From positions 28,224 through 92,223 of the forward strand of contig NW_026083175.1 in NCBI RefSeq assembly GCF_020184175.1: a stretch of 64,000 bases of DNA. The letters are read 5' to 3'. Made by a program: the position numbers and the translations under genes. Position 1 is the stretch's first letter; the number at the start of each line of letters is the position of its first letter. The notes beneath the pieces are model-generated. The model did not search any database. It was not told the origin of the DNA and saw only the letters and a list, made by a program, of their open reading frames with translations. Positions 1 through 11,633 of the stretch are shown here, piece after piece. This DNA is from Aphis gossypii (Eukaryota > Arthropoda > Insecta > Hemiptera > Aphididae).

Positions 1-1060
1 TGTGGGCAAGGAAACGGCAGCCCCCTGATTTGGAATTTTTAAATTCTGTTTGTGCACGATACACCGTTATTAGCTTACAATTATTTTCTATTTATTACAA
101 AAATTTGCAAATTCTTTAGGAAGTGAGGTAAAAATTTTATAACTCAATCCCAAATTGAATTTTTTCTATGAGTAGGTTGTTAGTTTTTTTTTATTGTTTT
201 GTGTTTTTTATAGGTTTTTTTGAATTATCTATTATATAAAAATAAGTCCGGTTTTCCTCCCTGACGCTATAACTCCAGAACGCACGAACCGATTTCCACG
301 GTTTTGCATTCGTTGGAAAGGTCTTGGGCTCAGTGAGGTTTATAGCAAAGAAAATTCTGGAAAATTCAGGAAAAATTCAACAGAAAAGTGGGGAAATCGT
401 TTTTCACATACAGCGCCATCTATTATACATAGCATGTACTTCAAACCAATAGCAACGGTGCGTGATAAAGTGTGTGACAGATAGTCATTATTCTCTGCTC
501 AGTTAATTTCATTTAAGCTCAGTGTAAATTATGTGGATCGTGCATTTGAAGTTAAATTCAACACTCTGTCCATAGTCCAAAATGCCTAGAGAACGACGTG
601 CGAACATCGGCCGCCGCACAAGACATGCAAGCCAGCAACAAGTCTATTCAAGGAACTTAAGAGAAGAAAGATAAAATATAATAAGAGAAAATGACCGATT
701 GAGACATCGCGTGAGCACACGAAGATCATTGGCATCATACAATCGCTTGGCATTCCAATATGATCCCACTGCGAACTACAGTGATGATGAAAATTTGGAT
801 ATTGGACGAATGACGACTATATGCCGATATTGCAATGCGGTAAAGTTCAAAAGAGAAACGGTTGGATTGTGCTGCGCAAGTGGAAAAGTCAAACTGGATC
901 CATTACTTACACCACCACAGCCACTGAAAACATTGTTTGATGGAAGTGATCCCGATTCCAGCCATTTTCTTCAACACATCCTTGAATACAATACTGCTTT
1001 CGCATGACTTCCTTTGGAGCTAATATCATTCGAGAAGGCGGCTTCATGCCGACTTGCAAG

Positions 1061-1191
1061 GTAAAAGATACAACACACATAACCAACACATAATTGCAAC
1101 ACATAACAACTTCATATACACCACACACTACACCATCACACGATTTACAATGTATTCATGAACAAATTTTAATGATTATTTGCAATTACAG
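1061..1191 (+). other. intron 1 of Helitron Rep/helicase gene
   Basis: GTAAAA donor at 1061 and TTACAG acceptor ending at 1191. Excision joins the N-terminal coding block to the block beginning ATACAAGG in a frame that continues to 1693. The 131-nt stretch itself is AT/AC-rich and non-coding. Confidence 0.65.
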
Positions 1192-1693
1192 ATACAAGGT
1201 CAAATATATCATTTGCATGGTTCAATGGTGCCAACACCAGATGAACCGCATCAATTTCTGCAAATATATTTCATTTCGTCGATGGTGGATCAGCTGAACG
1301 TGCGGTGCAATATACAGGGAGCACAACAGTTAAAGAGACGAATTATTGAACAGTTGCAAGCATTTTTTCACGCTAATAATGCTGTGGTTAATATGTTCAA
1401 AACAGCATTGGAAAGAATGCCATCGGATACGCACAAATTTGTCATAAGAGCGGATTGTACTCCAACAGGTGAACATGTGCGAAGATTCAATGCACCCACC
1501 GTTAATGATGTTACTGCAATTATTGTTGGCGATCCAACTAAATCACGAGACATTGTCGTTCAGCGAAGAAGCAATATCATGCATCGTGTAAACGAGACAC
1601 ATCGTTTGTACGATGCGTTACAATATCCAATCATTTATTGGCAAGGGCAAGACGGATACGACATCACGTTGAAGATGGTCGATCCAATTACAG

Positions 1694-1774
1694 GTACAAT
1701 ATTCACACACTAATTATTTCCATTATTACTTTTATTGGTTTCCATTAACAATTCATTTAATTTTGCATTTTCAG
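1694..1774 (+). other. intron 2 of Helitron Rep/helicase gene
   Basis: GTACAA donor at 1694 and a pyrimidine-rich TTTTCAG acceptor ending at 1774. Removing these 81 nt joins the codons for ..DPIT and GVSTNN.. and turns two neighbouring open frames into one Rep domain. Confidence 0.75.
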
Positions 1775-4700
1775 GAGTATCAACGAATAATAAAAATCTA
1801 AGCGCAATGAATTACTATGCGTATCGTATGATGATTCGTACACATGAGGAGAATGTCATTCTGAAGTGCGGTGGGCTATTCCAGCAATTCGCTGTCGACA
1901 TGTATGTCAAAGTCGAGACCGAACGTTTAGCGTTCATCAGATTCAATCAGCCAAAGCTACGATCTGAGGACTATATACACTTGCGTGATGCTATTCATTC
2001 AGATGGTGATGTTCAGAATATTGGACGACTGACGATTCTCCCATCAACTTATATCGGAAGCCCACGCCACATGCACGAATACGCTCAAGACGCTATGACG
2101 TACGTGCGAAATTATGGAACTCCGGATTTTTTTATTACGGTCACATGCAATCCGAAGTGGACGGAAATTGAACGCGAGTTGGAACCGGGTCAAAAACCGC
2201 AAGATCGCCATGACATAATCGCCAGAGTATTTCAGCAAAAACTCAAGGTTATGATGGATGTGCTTACTAAGTATCGAGTTTTTGGTGACACACGTTGTTA
2301 TATGTACTCGGTGGAATGGCAGAAGCGTGGACTACCGCATGCTCATATCCTAATTTGGTTGCTGAACAAATTACATTCAAATGAAGTGGATGACATCATA
2401 TCAGCTGAAATTCCTGATCCAGTCACTGATCCCCGTCTACACGACATTGTGACGACACAGATGGTGCATGGACCGTGCGGTGCATTAAATCCATTATCGC
2501 CTTGCATGGCTGATGGAAAGTGCACAAAACGATATCCGCGACCGTTAGTTGCTGAAACAGTCACAGTGAACGATGGATATCCAGTTTATCGTCGGCGTTC
2601 AAAAGAAGATAACGGTCGAACTATCAAAGTTAAAGTTCAAAATCAAGAGATTGAGATCGGAAATGAATTCATTGTACCATATTGCCCGCTGCTATCACGA
2701 ATTTTCGAAACACATGCAAACGTTGAGAGTTGTCATTCGGCCAAATCAATCAAATATTTGTGCAAGTACGTCACAAAAGGCAGCGACATGGCTGTGTTTG
2801 GTATTGCGTCGGAAAATGTGAATGACGAAATCAGCAACTTCCAAATGGGCAGATACGTCAGTACTAATGAAGCACTGTGGCGATTATTGTCATTTCAAAT
2901 TCATGAAAGATATCCCACAGTTGTACATTTAGCAGTGCATTTGGAAAATGGCCAAAGAGTTTACTTCACTGAGGCTAATGCGGCACAACGAGCTGAGAGA
3001 CCACCATCGACAACATTGACTAGCTTCTTTGCAATGTGTGAAGCAGATCCATTCGCAGCGACGCTGATGTACGTTGAAATGCCCAAGTATTACACTTGGA
3101 ATCAATCAACAAAGAAATTCCAACGTCGCAAACAAGGAACCCCAGTTCCAGACTGGCCACAGGTGTTTTCAACTGATGCACTAGGTCGTATGTACACTGT
3201 TCATCCTAGAAACGATGAATGTTTTTATTTGCGACTGCTGTTAGTAAATGTACGTGGACCGAAATCATTTGCGCATTTGAAAACTGTGAATGGCCACCAA
3301 TGCCAAACATATCAAGAAGCATGTCAACTATTGGGTTTGCTGGAGAACGATTCTCATTGGGATTTAACACTTGCAGATTCAGTTGTTTCATCAAATGCGT
3401 ACCAAATACGAACGCTGTTCGCAATTATCATCACCACATGTTTTCCTTCACAACCAATTCAGTTATGGAACAAATACAAAGACGCCATATGTGAAGATAT
3501 CTTGCATCGCCTGCGTATTCAAACGAATAATCCTGACATCCAAATAACCGATGAAATCTACAATGAAGGATTGATTCTGATTGAGGATCAATGCTTGACT
3601 ATTGCAAACAAGCTACTGATTGAAGTAGGAATGATTGCGCCAAATCGATCGATGCACGATGCATTCAACCAAGAATTAAATCGAGAGCTGCAATACAATG
3701 TTGATACATTGCAGGAATTCGTTAGAAATAATGTTCCGTTGCTGAATGAACAGCAAAACAAGTATACAAAACATTAATGCAAGCGGTGGACAATAATACT
3801 GGTGGTCTATTCTTCCTGGGCACCTGGGGAGGACACGGGAAAAAACATTTGTCATTTCATTGATTTTGGCCACTATTCGATCAAGATGTGACATAGCTTT
3901 GGCGTTAGCATCATCTGGAATTGCGGCGACTCTTCTAGATGGCGGTCGTACTGCACATTCTGCGCTTAAGTTGCCACTCAATTTAAACACAATTGATACT
4001 CCAACGTGCAATATTTCCCGATCCAGTGCAATGAGAAAATTGTTAATGCAATGCAAGCTCATTGTTTGGGATGAGTGCACAATGGCACATAAGAAATCAC
4101 TTGAAGCACTTAACTTCACACTGAAGGATCTTCGGAGAAATAACAACATCTTTGGCGGCTTGATGATATTGTTGGCAGGCGATTTCAGGCAGACGTTGCC
4201 AGTAGTTCCCCGTGGAACGCCTGCAGATGAATTGAATGCTTGCCTAAAGTCATCACCTTTATGGAATAACGTAAAAACATTATCGCTAACCACTAATATG
4301 AGAGTTCAACTTCAAAATGATCAAAGTGCTGCACAATTTTCCAAACAATTGTTAGATCTTGGAAATGGAAAAGTTCCAGTTGATGCGACATCTGGATTAA
4401 TTACTCTTACCAACGACTTTTGCCGATTTGTAGACACTCAATTAGTTCTTATTGAAAATGTTTTCCCAAACATTAGTGAGAATTATAAGAATTATGCTTG
4501 GTTAAGTCAACGAGCAATTCTTGAAGCAAAGAATAATGATGTCCACGCACTGAATTTCACCATTCAATCAAAAATTGCTGGCGATTTGGTGACATACAAA
4601 TCCGTAGATTCAATAACAAATCCCGATGATGTAGTAAATTATCCAACGGAGTTTTTGAACTCTCTGGAGATACCAGGATTTCCACCACATAACTTGCAAC

Positions 4701-5267
4701 TGAAAGTTGGTACAGTTATTTTGATACTGCGTAATTTGAATCCACCGCGACTTTGCAACGGTACTCGACTTTCGGTAAAGAGACTTATGCCGAATTTAAT
4801 TGAGGCAACCATTATTAACGGAAAGTACGCAGGTGAAAATGTATGTATTCCTCGAATACCAATGATTCCGACTGATCTTCCGTTTGACTTCAAACGATTG
4901 CAATTCCCAGTTCGCCTTGCGTTCGCAATGACAATTAATAAGTCGCAAGGCCAATCGCTTAGTGTTTGCGGGATAAATTTGGAAAATCATTGTTTTTCAC
5001 ATGGACAGTTATACGTTGCGTGTTCACGAGTTGGGAAACCATCCGCTTTGTTTGTGTTAACGTCAGACCAAAAAACAAAAAATGTGGTTTACCAAAGAGC
5101 ACTACAATGAAACAATTAAATAACACTTCATTTTAGTAGGTAATTGAAATGAATTTATTACTGTTGTGAAATGAAATAAATATTTTCCTTTTCAAATATA
5201 TAACAAAAAAAATTTTTTTCTTTATCTTTTAATCACCAAACGAAATGTTACATAAAACGAATCTGGT

Positions 5268-5295
5268 GGCGAAACGGAGTTCGCCGGGTCTGCTA
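5268..5295 (+). terminator. Helitron 3' terminal hairpin and CTGCTA end
   Basis: GGCGAA (5268-5273) pairs with TTCGCC (5280-5285) around a 6-nt loop, about 10 nt before the CTGCTA end. This is the transposition terminator structure expected of Helitrons, not a transcription terminator. Confidence 0.75.
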
Positions 5296-6155
5296 TTATT
5301 ATATAAATAGTAATATTTAAATAATTTTAAATTTAAAAACTGATATAAATTTGTTTTTACTCTTGGACGGGAGTTAATAGATATTTACTGCAATTTAAAA
5401 AATTAAATTTTGTTATAATATATATTATATTTTAATTGAATTATTGAAGTTTTAGTAATATCATTTCGTGATAGAAAAATTACAACAGAATACTATAAAA
5501 AAAACAGAAAACATAATATTTTGTATTAATTTTTTTAATTTTTCCAAAAATAAACCTGTAACTATTTTAAATTATTTTACCAAATCGAAAGTAATAATAT
5601 AACCTCTACACAGCAATAATTACCCATTCCTAAAAATAGATCATATTATAATGAAATTAAACCGATATATTTTGAATATAATGTAACTTTATTATTAAAT
5701 AAAAACATATTAAAATTAATAAGAATGAAAAATAAAATAAATAGGTCAGGTAAATATAATATAATGTTTGAACAAAATATAAAATATGTTTAATAATAAT
5801 TACAAATAGTAATATAAGTATAATAAATTAAACAAAGCATTTTTTAGTATATATATATATATATATATATGTGGTAAATAATAACAATTCAAAATAATAA
5901 TATTATTTAAAACGAAATAAATGGAAACTCATATAAGTACTTACTACACATAACTTAAAATAATAAAATATACATTCAAATTAAATTCACACAAAAAAAA
6001 AAAAAATAATAATAATTAAATACTAATAAATATATGTTTTTTTTCAATAAACAAAAATCGTAAGTTATTTTACACAAATTTAAATTGATACAACTATAAC
6101 AGTCATTATTTTAACACAAAATTGTCAATATTATATTACATTTTTTAAAAGATTA
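5296..6155. other. AT-rich non-coding flank
   Basis: No gene seen. Contains a (TA)n microsatellite at about 5849-5870 and an A-run near 5993-6006. It is the 3' flank of element 1, whose reading frame on the minus strand stops at 6156-6158. Confidence 0.7.
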
Positions 6156-6257
6156 CTATTTAGAAAACATTAAAATTTGTATATTTACTTTTTTACTATC
6201 CCTTATTGCATATACCTTTTCTTTAGTATCGTCATACATTTGCCATATATCGATTGA
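6156..6257 (-). pseudogene. C-terminal tail of the USP-like domain of element 1
   Basis: Read on the minus strand, this block begins directly after the BEL/Pao target duplication. It encodes WQMYDD, then a KVYAIRDSKKVN-type stretch, and ends at a TAG (6158-6156). Family C19 peptidases have a W-x-x-(F/Y)-D-D segment shortly after the His box, and the His box of this element lies at 14229-14249 on the other side of the retrotransposon. Removing the retrotransposon and one TSD copy puts both parts in one frame. No start codon of its own. Confidence 0.8.
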
Positions 6258-6262
6258 GTGTC
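6258..6262. repeat. BEL/Pao target-site duplication, left
   Basis: GTGTC immediately before the 5' LTR, matching GTGTC immediately after the 3' LTR. Five bases is the usual duplication length for BEL/Pao. Confidence 0.9.
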
Positions 6263-7171
6263 TGTTCGAAACTCGGCGCCTTTACATAAAGACCCAGTAC
6301 CTATGGCTATATCGGGTGGAGGCCCGGTCAATGTGCAAAGGCCTAAAAGCGTAACGCCGTTGCGATTACGTCGCGCGTACCGCGACCGGTGACCAGTCCT
6401 AACTGTGCCGGGCGAGCGAACGGAGCCGTCTACTTTCGGTGTCGCATCTTTAGCGTCCGCGGCCGTTTTCGTCTCCTTATTGTATCCGTCTACTTTCGGT
6501 GTCGCGTCTTTAGCGTCCGCGGCCGTTTTCGTCTCCTTATTGTATTGTTTTATTGGTTTTTATTGTATGCTACCGCAACGCCGCACACAGTGCCGCTTCT
6601 GGGTGTCCGTCTAAGCTCTGAGGCTCTAAACGGTTGTATGTCGCGTCCGAGCTCGTCGTGGGTTGAAGCCGGTCGCAGTGAACAATATTATATTATACGT
6701 AAACGGTCTGATCGCCGCCGCCGCCGCGAACCGAAGCCATACGCGTGTACACGCAGTTGCCGTCGCCGTCGGACCGACTCAAATAGACCGGCTATCGGTC
6801 AAGGTCATCGGCCGCCACTATCTCCGCGACTCTACTGTCTCGTCATCGGGTATCGTTGCTCTTATTATCATTTGTGTTATTATTATTTTATACGTCGTTG
6901 TCATTATTATTCTATCCCGTCTCTATGACCGACGGTCTTATGTACTATTATTGATTCCATTTTTTTTGTTGGTGTAAGCCGACGCGGAGAGACGTCTCCG
7001 CCGGGCAACTAATATTATATACCTTTTACCTACACCTAAGTCACGACTTATTATTATTATACCATTATTACCACTTAACTTTGTTCTGAAACTTATTTCT
7101 CCTTAATCCTCGTCACCCGGACATCGCTAGGCTGACCGCCGGTTCCGTAGGAACCCGACGGTGCCAAAACA
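6263..7171 (+). repeat. 5' LTR of BEL/Pao element
   Basis: Starts TGTTCGAAAC and ends GTGCCAAAACA. It is 909 bp, against 881 bp for the 3' copy. It retains a 29-bp stretch near 7127-7155 that the 3' LTR lacks. It contains a 60-bp direct duplication at 6426-6545. Short open frames inside it are not thought to be genes because they recur only as LTR sequence. Confidence 0.95.
6426..6545. repeat. 60-bp tandem duplication inside the 5' LTR
   Basis: Two head-to-tail copies (6426-6485, 6486-6545) beginning CCGTCTACTTTCGG and ending CCTTATTGTAT. They differ at one base (CGCATC versus CGCGTC). The same pair is in the 3' LTR from about 13486. Duplicated LTR segments are often promoter or enhancer modules, but that role is inference. 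Confidence 0.85.
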
Positions 7172-7172
7172 T

Positions 7173-7188
7173 TGGTAGCAGAGCGTGG
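7173..7188 (+). promoter_or_regulatory. primer-binding site of BEL/Pao element
   Basis: TGGTAGCAGAGCGTGG starts one base after the 5' LTR. The leading TGG would pair with a tRNA CCA end. I could not assign the tRNA. Confidence 0.6.
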
Positions 7189-7526
7189 TTTTGACACAAT
7201 TAAAGTTTGTTAGCGTTCCTGGGTGAAGTTATTAAGGGTATACTCAGTTGTTGGTCGGGTGTGACACTGTTGTGATCTTAAGCCACAGTGCTGCTCAAAC
7301 GGTCAATATAATTTAATTGCTGTGATTGGATATTATTTGTGGTGTATTGTGTTCAACAGGTATTACGCGTTAGGTACGCGGTATTGTGTTAGGTCTATGG
7401 GATATAACATAATAGATAATATATCAGGAAGTTGTATTGGTATTGATATTGTTGTAGGGTGTCGTGCATCTTGCATTTAGTGTCCAATTGAATCTTTTTC
7501 TGTCATCCTCGGAGATTTAATTTAAA

Positions 7527-10500
7527 ATGCCTGGGTCAGAGAAAAATGCGCTGGAGCGCGAGCTTCGGGTGTTACAAAGGGCTAGGACCGTTGCCCTACT
7601 AAATCGCGAGAGCACGGTCAATCGTATGAAGGCGATAGCCGACTTAGCGTCTCGAGTAAAAGATAAGCCAGATTTAAAACCCAAATTGTTAACGGCAGCT
7701 AGTGATTTAGACTTTCTTTGGGATACATTTGTACAACATAATGAGGCCGTTCTGAACGCTTTGCTGGATTTAGAATTAGCTTCAGAATATTCTACGACGT
7801 TGGAGACAGAAATCCGTGCGTTGTACATTGATGCCCGCGCTATAGTCGAAGAATTTTCGCCTCTACCCAGTAACCAGGGGAATGGTAGTTTATCGGGATC
7901 ACGCCATTCAGTCCAGTCAGGTCGCACCTCCCGACGCTCTCGGCTTCCAGAGATACCGCTGCCATCGTTCAGTGGCGATGTGTGTGGTTGGCCGGCGTTC
8001 CGTGATCGCTTTACTGATTTAGTCGTGCTGGATGAAGAATTAACAGACAGCGACCGTTTCTACTACTTGCTCGGCTGCCTTAGTGGCGACGCGCTAAGTG
8101 CTATTAGTTCTATTTCGGTATCCAATGGTACATACGAACTCGCTTGGGCTACGCTGGCCGAGCGGTTTGATAAGCCTAGGCAGCTGGCTTCCCTGATTAT
8201 CGACAAGTTAATGTCAGCTCCAATACAGCCTCAGGAGTCCCTGGGCGGGTTGAAGGAGTTCCTTGCGTTATTTTCCGATCAAGTTGCGATGTTACACACG
8301 TTGCGTATTCCAAACCTTGGTGAATTCGTATTGTTTTCTTTAGCTTCTCGGTGTTTGCCATATTCCACTAGGAAGGGTTTCGAAGCAGCCAACAAACACA
8401 ACTTTCCATCTATTCTGGATATGGTTGGCTACGTCAAAGATCGTGTGACCCTTTTAGAGGCCGTGAACTTCTCGAAAGGCTCTGGGGTGTCCCCGTCAGC
8501 TCCGTACCATATTAAGTCCACGTCGTCAACCCATGTTGGCAGGAAGCCAAAGGTGGCGATGATAACCACAAAACCAACGGGTACTGCTCCGTCAAAGTGT
8601 TTGTTTTGTTCGGGAGATCACGTCACTACGTCGTGCAACGCGTTTGCCCAAATGTCAGTGAGTGATCGCGTGTCAGCTGCACGTGATAAACGACTGTGCT
8701 TCCGTTGTCTCAACTCCACCCACTGGTCGACAAAATGCAGAGTATCCAAGCCATGTGCCCGTTGCCATGGTCGCCACCATACTCTACTCCATAAGGACAT
8801 CGATACGGACTCACAACCCATCCCCTCGACAAGTGCCTGCCACGTTAGCTCATCGAAACATCCTACTATATTGCTGGGGACCGCTGTGGTTCACGTGCGT
8901 GACCGGTATGGATGCATGCAGCCGGTACGCGCCTTAATCGACTCAGGATCGCAGATAAGTATCATGTCGGTTCCCTGTGTCGAACGGTTGGGGTTGACGC
9001 GTAATAAGTGGACTGCTCCGTTGACGGGCGTGTCCGGGGTCGCGGTTCTACAAGTCAAAGGTAGGGTTGACTGTCTTATTACGCCTAGGTACAATGATGA
9101 GCACCCCATAGAGCTAAAGGCGTGGGTTTTACCTAGAATAACAACTGAAATGCCTTCGCAACGGCTGCCGCCAGAAATGGTGAAGAAGTTTTGCCACTTG
9201 GCCTTGGCCGACCCGCGGTTTGATAATCCGGCTCCAGTTGAGTTATTGTTAGGAGCTGACGTATTCTCCCAAGTTATGGATGGGAAACGCGTCTTACTGG
9301 ACCCCTCCTTACCTGCGGCGTATGGGTCAATATTCGGATGGATCGTTATTGGTCCCGTTTCCACGACAGAACCTGATACTTATCAGTCTCATTCTGTTGT
9401 CACCCTTGCTGTGTCACTTGAGGACATGGTTCAGCGATTTTGGCAAGTGGAAGAACCTGATACAGCCCCGGCTACATTCCATGATGAGGGTCAATGTGAA
9501 GCTGTCTATAGCGCTGAGCGGTATCGTGACCTTAATGGACGATTTGTGGTGCCCATGCCGTTCAGGCCCGGTCATCGTGATGAATCATTCCCGGGGTCCC
9601 GCCAAATCGCCATACGTCGTTTCCAGAACCTGGAACGGAAGCTCCAGGCCGATGAAGTGCTCTACGCTGCATACAGGGAGTTCATGTCAGAATATGAGTC
9701 GTTGGGACACATGAATATTGCGGCTGATGCCGGGACGTACTTCATACCCCACCACCCGGTCTTCAATGCGGCTAACAAGATACGAGTGGTATTTGACGCC
9801 TCAGCCAAGGCCAATTCGCAACTGTCTCTAAACCAATGCTTACACACTGGGCCGAAATTGCAGTTGGATATCCTGGACATCTTGACCCGTTTTCGCCTTC
9901 ATAAGTTTGTTTTCACCGCCGACGTGTGTAAAATGTACCGGCAAATCCTCATACGCCCGGAATATAGGCGCTTCCAACACATATTCTGGCGGTTTTCACC
10001 TGTAGAGGAGCTAAAAGAATATGAGCTAAACACCGTCACGTACGGAGTTAATTGCGCCCCCTTCCTGGCATTGCGCGTACTGAAGGACATCGCTGATAAT
10101 GAGTGCCAGGACTTTCCGGAGGTCCGGGACGGGCTGAGATACCAGACATACGTTGACGACATTTGTCTCGGAGCCGACACCGAGGAGCTCCTATCGAAGG
10201 TACAGTCCGAGTTGATAGCCGTGCTGGGGCGCTCTGCACTTGAACTGAAAAAGTGGTCGAGCAATTCACCCCGCGTAATGTCAGAGATTGCGGAAGCTGA
10301 TCGCATTTCCGACGTCATCAACTTCGATGAGAAAGAAGGATGTATGATCAAGGTGTTAGGTTTGCGCTGGCATCCGACCAAGGACGTTTTTGGTTTTGAT
10401 GTCCATCCGTTAACAACAGTTGTCACCAAACGATCCGTGTTATCTATTATCGCCAGGATCTTTGACCCGATTGGATTCCTTGCTCCTGTGATTTTTCATG

Positions 10501-11066
10501 CAAAACATATTATGCAGTTAATTTGGAAGTCTGAACTGGGATGGGATGACCCTTTACCACATGACCTAGGTGTTACCTGGAAGCTGTTGCTCAACGACCT
10601 TCCAGTGTTGTCCAAAATCGAGATCCCGCGTTTTCTATTGACAACCACCAGGTCCAACGTGCATTTATGTGGATTTTGTGACGCGTCGGAACAAGGATAT
10701 GCCGCGGTAGCGTATTTGCGAGTAACGTCATCTTCAGGACTGGTCACCGTACATCTCCTTGGTTCCAAAACCAAAATGTCCCCCATGAAGACTAGCACGA
10801 TCCCAAGATTGGAATTATGTGCGGCCGTGCTTCTGGCCCGTTGGTTGGCTCGCCTCCTAACAGTTTTTGGGGACCGACTCCGCTTCGACGGTATCTTTGC
10901 ATGGTCGGATTCTCAGATAGTGCTATCATGGCTAGTTAACCCTCATACGTGTTTCAAAGTGTTTGTCTCGAACCGAGTGCATTTAGCCCGTCAGTTGGTA
11001 CCAACCTGCCAGTGGGGTTACGTCCGGTCGGCTGAGAATCCGGCAGATTGTGCATCCAGAGGTTGA
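7527..11066 (+). CDS. BEL/Pao gag-pol: Gag, aspartic protease, RT, RNase H
   Basis: A 1179-residue open frame from ATG 7527. Gag occupies about residues 1-430. CCHC-type knuckles begin with CLFCSGDH near 357 and CFRCLNSTHWSTKC near 391, and a CARCHGRHH block lies near 410. The protease has LIDSGSQ near 470 (catalytic D in DSG). Reverse transcriptase shows VVFDASAKA near 754 and the YVDD box near 875. RNase H shows FCDASEQGYAAVAY near 1051 and WSDSQIVLSWL near 1126. The frame ends at a TGA (11064-11066) just after ENPADCASRG, where BEL polyproteins normally continue into the integrase region. The frame resumes downstream, so this is a break, not the natural end. A 355-nt leader precedes the start. 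Confidence 0.9.
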   Translation: MPGSEKNALERELRVLQRARTVALLNRESTVNRMKAIADLASRVKDKPDLKPKLLTAASDLDFLWDTFVQHNEAVLNALLDLELASEYSTTLETEIRALYIDARAIVEEFSPLPSNQGNGSLSGSRHSVQSGRTSRRSRLPEIPLPSFSGDVCGWPAFRDRFTDLVVLDEELTDSDRFYYLLGCLSGDALSAISSISVSNGTYELAWATLAERFDKPRQLASLIIDKLMSAPIQPQESLGGLKEFLALFSDQVAMLHTLRIPNLGEFVLFSLASRCLPYSTRKGFEAANKHNFPSILDMVGYVKDRVTLLEAVNFSKGSGVSPSAPYHIKSTSSTHVGRKPKVAMITTKPTGTAPSKCLFCSGDHVTTSCNAFAQMSVSDRVSAARDKRLCFRCLNSTHWSTKCRVSKPCARCHGRHHTLLHKDIDTDSQPIPSTSACHVSSSKHPTILLGTAVVHVRDRYGCMQPVRALIDSGSQISIMSVPCVERLGLTRNKWTAPLTGVSGVAVLQVKGRVDCLITPRYNDEHPIELKAWVLPRITTEMPSQRLPPEMVKKFCHLALADPRFDNPAPVELLLGADVFSQVMDGKRVLLDPSLPAAYGSIFGWIVIGPVSTTEPDTYQSHSVVTLAVSLEDMVQRFWQVEEPDTAPATFHDEGQCEAVYSAERYRDLNGRFVVPMPFRPGHRDESFPGSRQIAIRRFQNLERKLQADEVLYAAYREFMSEYESLGHMNIAADAGTYFIPHHPVFNAANKIRVVFDASAKANSQLSLNQCLHTGPKLQLDILDILTRFRLHKFVFTADVCKMYRQILIRPEYRRFQHIFWRFSPVEELKEYELNTVTYGVNCAPFLALRVLKDIADNECQDFPEVRDGLRYQTYVDDICLGADTEELLSKVQSELIAVLGRSALELKKWSSNSPRVMSEIAEADRISDVINFDEKEGCMIKVLGLRWHPTKDVFGFDVHPLTTVVTKRSVLSIIARIFDPIGFLAPVIFHAKHIMQLIWKSELGWDDPLPHDLGVTWKLLLNDLPVLSKIEIPRFLLTTTRSNVHLCGFCDASEQGYAAVAYLRVTSSSGLVTVHLLGSKTKMSPMKTSTIPRLELCAAVLLARWLARLLTVFGDRLRFDGIFAWSDSQIVLSWLVNPHTCFKVFVSNRVHLARQLVPTCQWGYVRSAENPADCASRG

Positions 11067-11633
11067 TGCCCTCAGACTTGGTTAATCATGTATTATACTG
11101 GTCGGGTCCTGCTTTCCTCAAGGGCTGTTGAAGCTTGGGACATGTCGGTCGCAGCGGTGCCTATGGAGCAGCTACCGGAAATCAAAGTCATTTCGCTGTC
11201 TGTCCAAATCGAGCCTGAGGTAGAGTGGTTTAGTCGTTTTTCTTCATACCACAACATGGTCAGAGTTGTGGCCTGGTTGATTTGCGTCGCAGGCCGAGCC
11301 CGGAAACAGAAATACACTTCAGAGTATTTGACTCGCAAGGAACTTGACGACTCACTCACTGTCTTAGTTAAACAGTCTCAAGTCCGTTGGTTGTCCAAAC
11401 TCCACGAGGATCTAGCGCGCGGCCGCCCTGCACAACGGTCATTGGCTGGTCTGCGGCCCTTCGTCGACGCACGAGGTGTTATCCGTGTCGGAGGTCGTCT
11501 GACGCGTTCTAATCTAACCAGTGCCGAAAAACAGCCTATTCTGTTGGCTAAGGACTCTCACTTATCAACACTTCTTGCGCGCCATTGGCACCTGGTCACA
11601 TGTCACTCCGGACCTCGAGTATTACGTCATTGA
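11067..11633 (+). pseudogene. BEL/Pao pol, RNase H-integrase linker and zinc-binding part
   Basis: Continuation of pol. Between 11067 and about 11118 the expected frame is shifted by one base, then it returns to the frame of the main polyprotein. The open frame from ATG 11088 to 11633 carries the linker, the LTRSNL-type segment and the first half of the integrase HHCC zinc site (HWHLVTCH near 11583). It stops at 11631-11633 because of a further shift; the partner CTIC cysteines lie in the next frame. The internal ATG is unlikely to be used as a real start. Confidence 0.8.

Larger units (their letters stand above)
582..5110 (+). pseudogene. Helitron Rep/PIF1-like helicase, spliced and disrupted
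   Basis: Encodes the replication initiator plus 5'-3' helicase used for rolling-circle transposition. The likely start is ATG 582. An in-frame TAA at 672 interrupts it and the frame continues at 699. The Rep part (1775-3777) carries the HUH motif GLPHAHILIWL near 2331 and the tyrosine motif KYLCKYVTKG near 2752. The PIF1-like part (3860-5110) carries WDECTMA (Walker B) near 4066, GDFRQTLPVV near 4180, TINKSQGQSL near 4930 and YVACSRVG near 5010. Two introns fit the frame. Breaks seen are a one-base frameshift near 1002 and frameshifts near 3755 and 3845. The second falls in the Walker A loop, which also reads GTWGGHGKK instead of the usual GxxGxGKT, so helicase function is lost. Confidence 0.85.
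228..5295 (+). mobile_element. Helitron, autonomous type, decayed
   Basis: A rolling-circle transposon of about 5.1 kb. The left end is a TC dinucleotide at 228-229 after an A, followed by a GC-richer block from about 250 to 420. The right end has a short hairpin (5268-5285) and ends in CTGCTA at 5290-5295, followed by T, which fits the 5'-TC...CTRR-3' A/T insertion rule of Helitrons. It encodes a Rep/helicase protein on the plus strand. No terminal inverted repeat or target duplication is visible, as expected for this class. Ends are placed by eye and may be off by a few bases. Confidence 0.85.

Noticed and set aside
6389..6977. Overlapping open frames in the LTR (also 13450-14039)
   Set aside because: They lie wholly inside the LTRs, overlap in several frames and contain the 60-bp duplication. 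No domain is visible, so they are by-products of LTR sequence.
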